Below, piece by piece: positions 26,820-35,339 of a stretch of 64,000 nucleotides of DNA. A program made the position numbers and the translations under genes. Positions within the stretch are counted from its first letter, which is position 1. Each line of letters starts with the position of its first letter. Under the pieces are notes generated by a model. That model was not told the origin of the DNA. It ran no database searches and worked only from the letters and a program-made list of their open reading frames with translations. Location: NCBI RefSeq assembly GCF_028649655.1, contig NZ_JAQSLN010000003.1, positions 372,001 through 436,000 on the forward strand. Direction: 5' to 3'. The stretch comes from Halobacteriovorax sp. GB3. Its GTDB lineage: Bacteria > Bdellovibrionota > Bacteriovoracia > Bacteriovoracales > Bacteriovoracaceae.

Positions 26820-27746
26820 ATGACTAAATTATTTGCTCTTATAATTATCCTATTTTTATCAAGTTTCACCTTCGGCCAAGACCTTCTTGATAAGGATTAC
26901 GATCCAAATGATAATCTCATTATCATCAAAACGATTAGTGAATCTAAAAAGTCATTTGTCATTCAACTTGGAAAATCTGATGGAATTTTACCTGGACAAG
27001 TTTCACTCTTTTCAACAAAGAACGTCACGATTCTCGCTAGAGCAATTACAGTTAACCGCGATTACTCACAGTGGACTATCACTGAAGAAGATGCCCTGAT
27101 CCCTTTTAAGAGAAATCAATTTGTGACTTTATCAAAATCAGTCGAACGTATTTGGACAGAAATCCCTATTGTTCAAATGATAGAGAAGAGAAACAAGATC
27201 AAGTCATCTCTGCTAAGACAAAGTGGCCTAACTTTTGTGACACTTAAATCGAACTTCATCCAAGGTTTAAAAGAATCAACAAGTGAAGTTGAAGACGAAC
27301 AGGCCACTCGCTCAGGAGTACAGATTGAGGGAATTTATTCTAAATCATTTTGGCCACAAATAGAGCTAGGCCTTGGTCTTCGCTATGACAGTGAGACACT
27401 GAAAAAAGAAACTGCAGATCTCGCCATCTCTACAGTTCGAACATTTGTCCTCTTCGATGTTCTCTACCACTTTAGTCACAGAAATGATGCGACCACATCA
27501 TATTACGCAGGACTGAGTTTAGGTTTTGGACAAAGTAGTACGGCCGTCAATGAACAAACAAAAACCGGACTCGCCTACATTTTACCAAGTGTTCGCTTAG
27601 GCGCTGAAATTGACTTTATTAAAGAGACGGATCTTCTTTTTGAGGCGAGCTTAGAGTCTCTCTCTGCTAAAGAAGAGTTTTCGGATGGAGAAGCTCAGCA
27701 AACAAATATCTTGGCCGCCAAGCTCTCCGTTGGACTCAAATTCTAA
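26820..27746 (+). CDS. outer-membrane beta-barrel-like protein, 308 aa
   Basis: A signal peptide (MTKLFALIIILFLSSFTFGQ) precedes a domain with the phrase IQLGKSDGILPGQVSLFSTKNVTI, similar to the short beta domains in proteins that anchor to or modulate envelope components. From about residue 140 on, alternating strands (IEGIYSKSFWPQIELGLGLRY, YYAGLSLGFGQ, ILPSVRLGAEIDF) end with VGLKF, a typical terminal strand of an outer-membrane barrel. It is divergent from the giant lipoprotein gene. No substrate can be inferred. Confidence 0.8.
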   Translation: MTKLFALIIILFLSSFTFGQDLLDKDYDPNDNLIIIKTISESKKSFVIQLGKSDGILPGQVSLFSTKNVTILARAITVNRDYSQWTITEEDALIPFKRNQFVTLSKSVERIWTEIPIVQMIEKRNKIKSSLLRQSGLTFVTLKSNFIQGLKESTSEVEDEQATRSGVQIEGIYSKSFWPQIELGLGLRYDSETLKKETADLAISTVRTFVLFDVLYHFSHRNDATTSYYAGLSLGFGQSSTAVNEQTKTGLAYILPSVRLGAEIDFIKETDLLFEASLESLSAKEEFSDGEAQQTNILAAKLSVGLKF

Positions 27747-27747
27747 G

Positions 27748-27767
27748 GTCTCTTACTTGTAGAGACC
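27748..27767 (+). terminator. hairpin between convergent genes
   Basis: GGTCTCT and AGAGACC form a 7-bp stem with a six-base loop, followed on the plus strand by GATTTCTTTT. It starts just after the barrel gene stop and overlaps the last codons of the dioxygenase gene on the other strand. Confidence 0.6.
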
Positions 27768-28703
27768 GATTTCTTTTAGCCTTTGGATCAGGAAGTCACC
27801 AGCTGTAATATCTGGATACTTCGCTCCTTCTCCTATGCATGAAGCAATACAGCTAAGAAGAGCATTTGAGTGAGGGTGCACAAAATAAGGCATTGAATAA
27901 CGCTCACTATTGTCATCCTTAGGGTTTACTACCCTATGTGTTGTCGCAGGAAGAACATCATTAGTGATACGAGACATCATATCTCCCGTATCAACAACGA
28001 TTTGGCCAGGAGCTGATTGAACAGGAAGCCATGTTCCATCTCTATCAAGTAACTCAAGACCACTGTCCGTTGCACCAACTAACATTGTAATCAAATTTAT
28101 ATCTTCGTGAGCTGCTGCTCTAATAGAACTTTTTGTATCTTCACCAACAGTAGGCGGATAATGGATTGCTCTTAGGATGGAGTTCCCATCAGAAACCATC
28201 TCAGCAAAAAAATCTTTTGGTAAATCAAGTGCCATGCCAATGGCCTCTAGAAGATGATTGGCCGTTTCATCCATGGCCGAATACAAAGACATGAAAGCAT
28301 CTTTGAAACCTGGAACTTCACTATCTGGCCAAACGTTTTCAGGATAAACACCCTTATACTGGCTTGTCGCACTTAGTTCGCGACCAACGTGCCAAAATTC
28401 TTTGAGATCAGGATTCTCATTATCTTTTGCGTGCTCAGTTTTAAAAGGAGTATAACCTCTTTGCCCACCATTATCTCCACAGTAATTCATTTTAACTTCT
28501 ACAGGTTGAGCATAGAACTTCTTTAAGAGTTCATAAGCATGATCAACTTTTTTTTGGTCAACAGTGTGATCAGTTAAAACGATGAAACCGTAATCCTTAA
28601 GTCCAATAAAAAGCTTGTCGACAAATTCTTTTCTGTCGCTTTCAGATCCATTTACATAACTTAAAAGGCTTAACTCTGGTACCTTTCTTACTGTTTCACT
28701 CAT
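27753..28703 (-). CDS. 2-oxoglutarate/Fe(II) dioxygenase, isopenicillin-N-synthase family
   Basis: The 316-aa protein has the DIOX_N segment (KDYGFIVLTDHTVD, about residues 36-50) and a jelly-roll core with iron ligands His199, Asp201 (AAHEDINLITML) and His256 (ATTHRVV), plus Arg268 in ERYSMPYF for the oxoglutarate carboxylate. QRGYTPF matches the conserved GY motif of the family. The ATG at 28703 has GGGGA upstream; 25 residues further out lies another in-frame ATG inside the promoter. It stands alone with a strong promoter and an adjacent palindrome. The substrate is unknown; homologues act on small molecules and are often misnamed flavonol synthase. Confidence 0.92.
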   Translation of the reverse strand: MSETVRKVPELSLLSYVNGSESDRKEFVDKLFIGLKDYGFIVLTDHTVDQKKVDHAYELLKKFYAQPVEVKMNYCGDNGGQRGYTPFKTEHAKDNENPDLKEFWHVGRELSATSQYKGVYPENVWPDSEVPGFKDAFMSLYSAMDETANHLLEAIGMALDLPKDFFAEMVSDGNSILRAIHYPPTVGEDTKSSIRAAAHEDINLITMLVGATDSGLELLDRDGTWLPVQSAPGQIVVDTGDMMSRITNDVLPATTHRVVNPKDDNSERYSMPYFVHPHSNALLSCIASCIGEGAKYPDITAGDFLIQRLKEIGLYK

Positions 28704-28739
28704 TTTATGATTCCCCTTCAAGAATTTATTTCTGATGGT

Positions 28740-28768
28740 TTTATAGGACGACTCAAAATTGAAGTCAA
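28740..28768 (-). promoter_or_regulatory. sigma-70-type promoter of the dioxygenase gene
   Basis: On the minus strand TTGACT is followed after exactly 17 bases by TATAAA, each matching the consensus at five of six positions. The start point should lie about 30 bases before the ATG at 28703. Confidence 0.7.
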
Positions 28769-28782
28769 ACGTTTCCAAACGT
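28769..28782 (-). promoter_or_regulatory. palindromic operator candidate next to the -35 box
   Basis: ACGTTT-GG-AAACGT is a perfect 14-base palindrome that directly abuts the -35 box. The AAACGTTT core that overlaps its end resembles operators of LacI/PurR-type regulators. No such regulator gene is in the window. Confidence 0.55.
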
Positions 28783-28894
28783 ATTAACAGAACTTTAACA
28801 TAGCGCTATATTAGTATAATCAATACATTACGAGTCAACTATCGATTTTTTTGCTATAAATTATCTAAAGAGAGGAAAAGTTAGATATTAATAA

Positions 28895-29617
28895 CTAAGA
28901 ATTATTGTTGGACTTAAAGATTTTAGAGCCAACGCGAATAAAATCGGCCCCTTCTTTTAGGGCAAGATCAAAGTCATTGCTCATTCCCATTGAAAGCTTG
29001 AGCTTGATAGGAAAGTCTCTTTCAAGAAGCTTTTTATAATAGACTAACTTTTTAAAACACTTGCTAGCATCATCTCGAAAATCATCTGTTCGAATCTTTC
29101 CCATAGTCATGAGCCCAGCGAGTTTAAGAGGCGTCCCACCATCAAACTTAAGAGCGTAATTAACGGCATCAGCAAGTTCATCGTAGGTTTGAAGGCCGCT
29201 TTTCTCTTCTTCTGCAGATGTATTTACTTGAAGAAAATAAGAGACATTCGAAGAGACGATATCATCTTTTCTTTGATGTAGTGTCTCGAGAAGTTTTTTT
29301 GAGTCCACACTATGAATGTAGCGCAAAGATAAGAGACCAAATAATTTTTTTACTTTATTGCTTTGAAGGTTACCAATGAAGTGCCAATTGATATCGTGCA
29401 GTCCTTCTTTTTCGGCCATCTCCGCCTTTTCAAGAAGATCGCTGACTCGATTTTCACCAAAGTCTCTATGACCGGCATCATAGGCCAGCTGGATATCATG
29501 AAACTTAGAATACTTTGTGACAGCAACAAGACAAACGTCTTTTCCCATGGACTTAGTATTTTCAATACGGCGATTGACGATCTCAAGATTAGATCCGATT
29601 TCAACTCTTCTGCTCAT
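28895..29617 (-). CDS. yggS: PLP-binding homeostasis protein, YggS/PROSC family
   Basis: The alanine-racemase-like barrel carries the PLP Lys35 in LVAVTKYSK, then FGENRVSDLLEK, WHFIGNLQSNKVKK, GLMTMGKI and LSMGMSNDFDLALKEGADFIRVGS, all hallmarks of the family. These proteins hold pyridoxal phosphate and keep vitamin B6 and amino-acid pools balanced; they are not racemases. It is the last gene of a four-gene operon starting at glpX, 5 bases after the 107-aa gene. The 240-aa length is typical. Confidence 0.94.
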   Translation of the reverse strand: MSRRVEIGSNLEIVNRRIENTKSMGKDVCLVAVTKYSKFHDIQLAYDAGHRDFGENRVSDLLEKAEMAEKEGLHDINWHFIGNLQSNKVKKLFGLLSLRYIHSVDSKKLLETLHQRKDDIVSSNVSYFLQVNTSAEEEKSGLQTYDELADAVNYALKFDGGTPLKLAGLMTMGKIRTDDFRDDASKCFKKLVYYKKLLERDFPIKLKLSMGMSNDFDLALKEGADFIRVGSKIFKSNNNS

Positions 29618-29622
29618 GATAA

Positions 29623-29946
29623 CTACTCTTGATCTTCCTTTTTCTTGAAGCGAAACTTTGCTTCAACTTCAACATCATAGTTTTCAAGAACTTCTTCAAT
29701 GAGCTTTTTAGGATCCACTTTTGCTAAATGTTTTGAAACTTCATCTCTCATAGAGACAATGAATTCTTCTTTGGCCTGTTTAGCATTGGCAGAAAGGCCT
29801 GTGACAATGTCCTTTGGAAGTGGGAGATCGTGAAGGATATTCTTAACCGATTCCTCTGTCATAAAAGCTGCCCCCACACCTATGGAGACAACTTTTTTTA
29901 TAACATCGGAAAGTCCGCTTTCTTTTTTATCTTGCTCAGAACTCAT
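29623..29946 (-). CDS. hypothetical helical protein, 107 aa
   Basis: The product is charged and mostly helical. A small hydrophobic patch (VVSIGVGAAFMTEESV) is followed by an amphipathic region (ANAKQAKEEFIVSMRDEVSKHL) and a basic/acidic tail. This pattern recalls phasin-like or membrane-associated helical proteins, but no family motif is visible. GGAG precedes the ATG by 7 bases. It lies between the SRPBCC gene (10-base gap) and yggS (5-base gap), so it is surely co-transcribed. There is no signal peptide. Confidence 0.85.
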   Translation of the reverse strand: MSSEQDKKESGLSDVIKKVVSIGVGAAFMTEESVKNILHDLPLPKDIVTGLSANAKQAKEEFIVSMRDEVSKHLAKVDPKKLIEEVLENYDVEVEAKFRFKKKEDQE

Positions 29947-29956
29947 AAGGTACTCC

Positions 29957-30382
29957 CTATTGTCCCTTAGCTCTTTGACAGTATGATTTCATCATGGCCG
30001 GAAGTGAGCTTTCAGTCAGCTTATTGATAATTGCTTTTGGAACAAATCCTTTTACATCAACTTCTAGAGAATAAGTTACATCTGTTGTTGAGTTGCCATT
30101 ATCTTTAAGTTCCCACGAACCTGAGTTCACTTTAAAAAGATCACCTGATTCAAAGTCCCAGCTAACACGGTTTGGTTTATCGTGCTTAAGAGTAAGAATA
30201 TAGCTAAACTTCTTAATGAGGTTTAAAGAGTACTTCACTCTTGCCCCTTGATCATTTTGCTCTAAAACTTCAACCGAACTCACCCCTTCAACAAACTCAG
30301 GATAAGAGGCGTAATCAACGATGACATTGTAAATTTTGTCGATTGCGACATCAAATGTTTCACTTCTTTGTGCTTTTGCCAT
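29957..30382 (-). CDS. SRPBCC/START-like (COQ10-type) lipid-binding protein
   Basis: The 141-aa protein opens with the FDVAIDKIYNVIVDYASYPEFVEGV pattern (residues about 10-34) that marks the polyketide-cyclase/COQ10 branch of the SRPBCC fold. It is followed by alternating strands and a long C-terminal helix (LPAMMKSYCQRAKG). These proteins hold a hydrophobic ligand in a helix-grip pocket. It sits 14 bases after glpX and 10 before the 107-aa gene. Ligand and role are unknown here; a ubiquinone chaperone-like role is possible but not shown. Confidence 0.88.
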   Translation of the reverse strand: MAKAQRSETFDVAIDKIYNVIVDYASYPEFVEGVSSVEVLEQNDQGARVKYSLNLIKKFSYILTLKHDKPNRVSWDFESGDLFKVNSGSWELKDNGNSTTDVTYSLEVDVKGFVPKAIINKLTESSLPAMMKSYCQRAKGQ

Positions 30383-30396
30383 TATGTCTTCCTTAA

Positions 30397-31350
30397 TTAA
30401 TAACGTGGCTTTGTATCAAAGTGGTGCTCAGCTGAAATGTGACGAATTGTTCCAGACTGTGATCTCATAACCATTGAGTGAGTAATGGCACCCCATGGCT
30501 TAAATTGTACACCCTTTAAAAAGTTTCCTTCTGTTACACCTGTCGCACAGAACATAACTGGTCCACTTGCAAGTTCTTCAATTGAAAAAATCTTATTAAT
30601 ATCTTCAACACCCATGGCCTTCGCGCGTACGATTTCTTCATCATTTCTTGGACGAAGAATCCCTTGAAAATCACCACCGGTACAACGAAGAGCTGCTGCT
30701 GCGATAACACCCTCTGGAGCACCACCTGTTCCAAAAAGGATATCGACACCTGAGTTAGGATTACAAGTTGCAATCGCTGCAGAAACATCACCATCACCAA
30801 TGAGTTGAATACGAGCACCGGCCTCACGAACTTCTTGGATAAGTTCAGCGTGACGAGGGCGATCAAGAATAACGGCCGTTAAATCTTGAACACGACATTT
30901 CTTAGCTTCAGCAAGACGCTTAAGGTTCTCAGCGGCAGAGTCGCGAATATCGATAACGCCTTTTCCCTCTGGACCACAAGCAATCTTTTGCATGTATGTA
31001 TCTGGAGCGTTTAATAGACCACCCTTTTCAGCAATGGCCATAACAGAAATTGAATTGTAACCACCAGTTGCACAAACAGTTGTTCCCTCGAGAGGATCAA
31101 GTGCGATTTCAAGCTCTGGCCCGTTTCCGGAACCAACTTTCTCACCAATGTAGAGCATTGGGGCTTCGTCTCTCTCACCTTCTCCAATAACGACAGTTGC
31201 GTTACACTCAACAGAATCGAGCATCGCTCTCATGGCATCAACGGCTGCTTGGTCTGCAGCTTTCTCATCCCCACGCCCCATAAGACGTGCTGATGCGATT
31301 GCGGCCATTTCTGTTACTCTTACAAATTCCAATGCTAAATTGCGGTTCAT
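30397..31350 (-). CDS. glpX: fructose-1,6-bisphosphatase class II
   Basis: GlpX removes the 1-phosphate of fructose 1,6-bisphosphate in gluconeogenesis and is Mn/Mg dependent. The family blocks are intact: VVIGEGERDEAPMLYIGE, ALDPLEGTTVCATG, GDGDVSAAI, FGTGGAPEGVI and the C-terminal region ending KPRY. Length 317 is close to 320-336 for the family. AAGGAG lies before the ATG. It heads the glpX-SRPBCC-107aa-yggS operon. No glpF or glpK is present nearby, so the job is central carbon metabolism rather than glycerol use. Confidence 0.96.
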   Translation of the reverse strand: MNRNLALEFVRVTEMAAIASARLMGRGDEKAADQAAVDAMRAMLDSVECNATVVIGEGERDEAPMLYIGEKVGSGNGPELEIALDPLEGTTVCATGGYNSISVMAIAEKGGLLNAPDTYMQKIACGPEGKGVIDIRDSAAENLKRLAEAKKCRVQDLTAVILDRPRHAELIQEVREAGARIQLIGDGDVSAAIATCNPNSGVDILFGTGGAPEGVIAAAALRCTGGDFQGILRPRNDEEIVRAKAMGVEDINKIFSIEELASGPVMFCATGVTEGNFLKGVQFKPWGAITHSMVMRSQSGTIRHISAEHHFDTKPRY

Positions 31351-31398
31351 AAAACCTGCTCCTTAATATTTATTTCTTTTATTTGAAGTACTTAACAA

Positions 31399-31427
31399 AG
31401 TATAGAGATCGAACAGCAAAGTGGGAA
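31399..31427 (-). promoter_or_regulatory. candidate glpX operon promoter
   Basis: Minus-strand TTCCCA, 17 bases, then TATACT. The -10 box matches five of six positions and the -35 four of six. It lies about 50-80 bases before the glpX ATG. Confidence 0.4.
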
Positions 31428-31436
31428 GGGCCAAAC

Positions 31437-31463
31437 AAAAAAAAGAGGCCTAATTGGCCCCTA
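31437..31463 (-). terminator. terminator of the PilZ gene
   Basis: On the minus strand AGGGGCC, the loop AATTA and GGCCTCT form a 7-bp stem with one G-T pair, followed by eight Ts. It overlaps the PilZ stop codon. Confidence 0.8.
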
Positions 31464-32181
31464 ATTTTAACAGTAAAAAGTCTTTAACTTCAGGCGTTAG
31501 ATACTCGGTGGGAACACTTTCCACAATGCGCTTAGCGAAACTAAGTTTTTCCAGATCAAAACCCTGATCAATCGAGAAGACAAATTCATCCTCACTCATA
31601 AGAGGAGTGTCCAAATCTCTTTTTGAAAGCACTCTCCCTGACTTAAGTCCTTTGCCATCTTCCCATTCAATGAAGTGCTCCATAGTGATAATTTGAAACT
31701 TTGAAAGTTCATTATCACTATGTGACCAAACAAAAACTTCGAAAGGACCATCTGCTCTTAACCAAAACCTTAAATTACTTGGAAGGTCAACAACTGAGGC
31801 CTGAGCATGCAGAGGTCTCATGCAAGAAATAACATTATCGATTGAAAGAAAATTATGAATTTCTTTTTCAAAATCACTTTGCTCATCGAAATGTACACCT
31901 AAACGTGATTCACTTATCCACTTCACACTTCCTTTCATATTTAGAGAGGCACTCTTCCAGTGAATCACACCAGAGATCGTGTCATTTGTCTCATATTCAT
32001 GAGTTCCAAACTTTAAGCGCAACTGCATACCCGTAAAAGAAATATCAACAACCTCAAAAACAAAATCCGACTGATCTGCTCGGTCGCTCTTAAATGTTAA
32101 AAAACTGAAGGGAAAGCGTGGGAACACCCTTTTTTCAGTCTCTTCAATTTCGTTTTTAATTAGGTTGAGATGTCTTTGCAT
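31450..32181 (-). CDS. PilZ-domain protein (c-di-GMP effector candidate)
   Basis: The N-terminal half has the PilZ c-di-GMP motifs: an RVFPRFPF segment supplying the RxxxR-like arginines, and VVDISFTGMQLRL matching D/NxSxxG. A beta-barrel follows to about residue 115. The C-terminal 120 residues are not recognised. The ATG at 32181 has AAAGGA 6 bases upstream and is preferred to one at 32208. It stands alone, divergent from pgsA. c-di-GMP binding is expected from the motifs but untested. Confidence 0.85.
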   Translation of the reverse strand: MQRHLNLIKNEIEETEKRVFPRFPFSFLTFKSDRADQSDFVFEVVDISFTGMQLRLKFGTHEYETNDTISGVIHWKSASLNMKGSVKWISESRLGVHFDEQSDFEKEIHNFLSIDNVISCMRPLHAQASVVDLPSNLRFWLRADGPFEVFVWSHSDNELSKFQIITMEHFIEWEDGKGLKSGRVLSKRDLDTPLMSEDEFVFSIDQGFDLEKLSFAKRIVESVPTEYLTPEVKDFLLLKLGAN

Positions 32182-32305
32182 ATTTTTTCCTTTTAACATT
32201 GAACTCAATTTAGAATAAACCGATCACAGATCAATTATAAGTCGGAAAAAGGCACCACTGTGCGAGAATAACTCTTCACAAGAGGCAATCTTTTTTGCGA
32301 GAATA

Positions 32306-32314
32306 TGGTACAAT
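32306..32314 (+). promoter_or_regulatory. extended -10 element upstream of pgsA
   Basis: TGGTACAAT matches the TGnTATAAT extended -10 pattern except for one base, 25 bases before the pgsA ATG. No good -35 is present, which an extended -10 can tolerate. Confidence 0.5.
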
Positions 32315-32339
32315 AGTTGAGTTTGAATAAAGGATTTTC

Positions 32340-33020
32340 ATGACTGAAGCTCAAATCAATCAAGAACAAGAGTGGGAAATTGATAATCTCCCCAATCGAT
32401 TAACAATATTTAGAATCTTACTCGTGCCCGTCGTTATTGGAGCATTATTTCTTTGCTCTCTCAAAGGCGAGTGGATTGAAAAATATCACAATCTCTTCGG
32501 TTACATTGCGGCCTGGACTTTTGTCGGTGCTTCAATTACTGATTTCTTTGACGGCTATATTGCAAGAAAAAGAGGAATTGTGACTGTCTTTGGTTCTTTT
32601 CTCGATCCCATTGCTGACAAATTTCTAGTGGTTTCAAGCTTAATTCTACTCGATGCCCTTGGAAGAGTACATCCCATCATTGTCGTCATATTAGTATTAA
32701 GAGAGATGTATATTACAAGTCTTAGGCTCCTTGCCAAAGAGCGTGGATTCAATGTTCCCGTTGGAAAATTTGGTAAGTGGAAAACGGCAACTCAAATGTT
32801 GGCCATTCCCTTTCTCATGGCCTATGACTATCCTTTTGGCATCCCTATGCCTCTTATTGGAACTACGCTTATCGTTCTCGCTTCAATATTTTCACTCTAC
32901 TCAGCTCTTGAATATTCAACAGGCCTTCTAAAGAAGTTTAAGGCCCACAGAAAAGAGAAAAAAAGAATCAAAAATGAGGGACCATCTCTTAATGAAGATG
33001 ACCTTCAAATAAAGGAATAA
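32340..33020 (+). CDS. pgsA: CDP-diacylglycerol-glycerol-3-phosphate 3-phosphatidyltransferase
   Basis: PgsA makes phosphatidylglycerol phosphate at the inner membrane. The CDP-alcohol phosphotransferase motif DGx2ARx8Gx3Dx3D is complete in the segment beginning FFDGYIARKRG and ending LDPIADK. NLPNRLTIFRILLVP at the N-terminus and GKWKTATQM are also typical. About five hydrophobic helices are visible. A charged 40-residue C-terminal tail (KAHRKEKKRIKNEG onward) is longer than in E. coli. serB starts 4 bases after its stop, so the two are co-translated. Confidence 0.94.
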   Translation: MTEAQINQEQEWEIDNLPNRLTIFRILLVPVVIGALFLCSLKGEWIEKYHNLFGYIAAWTFVGASITDFFDGYIARKRGIVTVFGSFLDPIADKFLVVSSLILLDALGRVHPIIVVILVLREMYITSLRLLAKERGFNVPVGKFGKWKTATQMLAIPFLMAYDYPFGIPMPLIGTTLIVLASIFSLYSALEYSTGLLKKFKAHRKEKKRIKNEGPSLNEDDLQIKE

Positions 33021-33023
33021 GAC

Positions 33024-34220
33024 ATGGCGATAAATTCAGGGAAGAATATCTTATTTACTGTTTCAGGTGCCGACCATCCTGGGATTACTAATAAATTAAT
33101 GAGCATCGTCTCAAAGTCTGAAGTTCCCATTATCGATATGGGTCAATCAGTTACCTATGGGCTGCTCTCTTTAAGCTTTGTTTTAAACCTTCAAGACAAC
33201 GATAAAGATGATCACGTCATTAAAGAACTTCTCTTTCTTTGCCATAAGCTCAATCTCAATCTCACCTATAAAATTCTTGAAGATAATCAAATCACATACC
33301 ATGAGCACGGAGAGAAATTTATTCTTAACTGTGTTGCAAAAGATGTTATCACATCGGGCTTTATGAAAGATGTCTCTTTAATTTTAGCGAGCAACAACAT
33401 TAACATTCATCGCATTGACCGAGTTTCACCCGATGATTTTTGCTCGGTTGAAATTTTGACGACTGTTCCAACAAATGTCGATATTAACAATGTGAAGGGG
33501 TCACTTATTGAGTGTTCCAATGATCATCGAGTTGATGTCGCCTTTTTAAAAGACAATATTTTTAGAAGAGCAAAACGACTGATCGTTTTTGATATGGATT
33601 CAACTCTCATCCAGGCTGAAGTCATTGATGAAATGGCTAAAGTCTACGGAGTAGGAGAAGAAGTTTCGCTCGTTACAGAAAAGGCCATGAACGGAGAGAT
33701 CGATTTTAACGAGGCCCTAAGGGAGCGCGTCTCTAAACTTCAAGGACTAGAAGTGAAAAAAATGGAAGAAATCCTTCATGAACTCCCTCTAACTCCTGGA
33801 GTGGAAGATTTTATAAAAACGATCAAGTCACTTGGCTACAAAGTGGCCGTCATCTCTGGTGGGTTTAGCTATTTTGCTAACGCCTTAAAAGAAAAACTTG
33901 GACTCGACTACGCCTTTGCTAACGAATTAAAAATTGTTGATGGCAAATTAACAGGTGAAATCGAAGGAACAATTGTCAATGCCGAGCAAAAGGCCATGTT
34001 AACAAAATTAATTGCCCAACAAGAGGGCATCAATATGGAACAAGTCGTCGCAATTGGCGATGGGGCCAACGATCTTCCCATGTTAGCGGCCGCAGGCCTT
34101 GGAATTGCCTTTCACGCAAAAGAAGTCGTTAAGAAAAAGGCCTCTCAACACATGTCTCATGGGCCAATGACATCTATTCTCTACTTTCTTGGAATCCCTG
34201 GACCTGTAGAAGAAAGATAA
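33024..34220 (+). CDS. serB: phosphoserine phosphatase with tandem ACT domains
   Basis: SerB performs the last step of serine synthesis. Residues about 8-85 and 98-175 form two ACT-like regulatory domains (VSGADHPGITNKL marks the first). The HAD domain follows: FDMDSTLI with Asp190 and Asp192, VISGGFSYFA, and GDGANDLPML. The 398-aa length fits the ACT-containing SerB class of actinobacteria and some proteobacteria rather than the short E. coli form. ACT domains suggest amino-acid (probably serine) control of activity. AAGGA lies 7 bases before the ATG. Confidence 0.95.
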   Translation: MAINSGKNILFTVSGADHPGITNKLMSIVSKSEVPIIDMGQSVTYGLLSLSFVLNLQDNDKDDHVIKELLFLCHKLNLNLTYKILEDNQITYHEHGEKFILNCVAKDVITSGFMKDVSLILASNNINIHRIDRVSPDDFCSVEILTTVPTNVDINNVKGSLIECSNDHRVDVAFLKDNIFRRAKRLIVFDMDSTLIQAEVIDEMAKVYGVGEEVSLVTEKAMNGEIDFNEALRERVSKLQGLEVKKMEEILHELPLTPGVEDFIKTIKSLGYKVAVISGGFSYFANALKEKLGLDYAFANELKIVDGKLTGEIEGTIVNAEQKAMLTKLIAQQEGINMEQVVAIGDGANDLPMLAAAGLGIAFHAKEVVKKKASQHMSHGPMTSILYFLGIPGPVEER

Positions 34221-34261
34221 GTGTTATTGCCAAGCCTCAAAAAAAGTGCATAATCGGCCTC

Positions 34262-34603
34262 ATGAGAGAATTACTACAGTCTAAAATTCATAAGGCCACT
34301 GTCACGCAAGCTGACTTAAGCTACATTGGCAGCGTTACAATCGATCAAGACCTTCTAGATAAGTGTGATCTTTGGGCGGGACAAAAAGTTCTGATTGTCA
34401 GCAATACAAGTGGTGCTCGTCTTGAAACTTATGTCATCTCGGGAGAAAGAGGCACAGGAATGATCTGCATTAATGGTGCAGCTGCTCACCTGATAAAAAA
34501 GGGTGAAGAAGTAATCATTATTGGATTCCAATTTTCAAATGATCCCATCGAGCCCAAGTGTATTCTTGTAGATGAATCCAATAAATTTGTAAGCTATCTT
34601 TAA
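34262..34603 (+). CDS. panD: aspartate 1-decarboxylase precursor
   Basis: PanD makes beta-alanine for pantothenate and coenzyme A. The self-cleavage site Gly23-Ser24 lies in SYIGSVTI; Ser24 becomes the pyruvoyl group. KIHKATVTQADL, NTSGARLETYVI and CINGAAAHL are the other family blocks. Its length of 113 aa is slightly short of the E. coli protein (126). It follows serB by 41 bases with no terminator between. The stop shares the palindrome TTAA with the convergent gene. Confidence 0.95.
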   Translation: MRELLQSKIHKATVTQADLSYIGSVTIDQDLLDKCDLWAGQKVLIVSNTSGARLETYVISGERGTGMICINGAAAHLIKKGEEVIIIGFQFSNDPIEPKCILVDESNKFVSYL

Positions 34604-35037
34604 AGTTCTAGGTCGAGACTTTCCTGACATTTTCTTGGAAGTGTCGACTTCTTTTTAATAAGGCAAATTTTATAATCTCTTTCGGCCTTTTCTATAAAGG
34701 CCTCTAACTTTTTAGTGCTAATTGCTGAAAGCTGAGTGAGTTTATCTCTTTGAAGATGCTTATTACAGCCAACGGCTTCAATAATCTTTAAGCAATCTGC
34801 CACAGCACTTTTTCTAATAATTTCTTCTTGTTTAACCAACTCATTATAACAAGCGCGACTAATAACATTCTTACTGAGCAACTCTCTTTTAATAGTTGAA
34901 AAGTCGCAATCAGATTTTTTATTATCCACGCAATATTTTTGAATATCTTCCTGACAGCTCATAATATCCAAAACGGCAGCATGAGCAGAAACACTTATAA
35001 ATAATGTTATAAAAATACCTATTATAAAAGATCTCAT
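34600..35037 (-). CDS. secreted cysteine-rich protein, 145 aa
   Basis: A signal peptide (MRSFIIGIFITLFISVSAHA) precedes about eight cysteines. The segment SCQEDIQKYCVDNKKSDCDF resembles the Cys-rich GLG1-type repeat (C-x3-D-I-x3-C), and a second similar unit (ADCLKIIEAVGCNKHL) follows. The protein should be periplasmic or secreted and disulfide-bonded. AGGAG precedes the ATG. No partner gene is evident; it converges on panD with a 4-base overlap. The GLG1 assignment is tentative. Confidence 0.8.
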   Translation of the reverse strand: MRSFIIGIFITLFISVSAHAAVLDIMSCQEDIQKYCVDNKKSDCDFSTIKRELLSKNVISRACYNELVKQEEIIRKSAVADCLKIIEAVGCNKHLQRDKLTQLSAISTKKLEAFIEKAERDYKICLIKKKSTLPRKCQESLDLEL

Positions 35038-35239
35038 ATTTGCTCCTAGAATCTAGCCTTAGGATAATCTCAATGCTCTAAAGAGCAAAAAAAATCCTTC
35101 AATCATTCCAATTTTCTCTCCTATCGGTTCTAAAATCCAAGACTTAGAGTTTTTTTATGTTTTTCAATCATCGCCAAAATATATTGCCGCTGAAACTTAA
35201 TAAATTAGCAGTAAAAACCGACAAGTAAGTACAAGATAT
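35038..35239. other. divergent intergenic region, no gene seen
   Basis: This AT-rich stretch separates the Cys-rich gene from the long coiled-coil gene, which starts at 35340. It contains a short GCTC-TAAA-GAGC hairpin near 35073 without a T tract on either strand's downstream side, so I do not call a terminator. The only other sign is the promoter candidate at 35239-35266. Confidence 0.5.
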
Positions 35240-35266
35240 TACACAATTTTCAATATTCTTTATAAG
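35239..35266 (+). promoter_or_regulatory. candidate promoter of the coiled-coil/LRR operon
   Basis: TTACAC, a 16-base spacer and TATAAG; the -10 matches five of six positions. It would give a leader of about 65 bases before the ATG at 35340. Confidence 0.45.
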
Positions 35267-35339
35267 AACACCTAGGCCCTAACTCTTCTTTAGTGAAAAA
35301 TAGAGTTAAGAGATGTTGGATTATCGCTTGAGGCAATTT

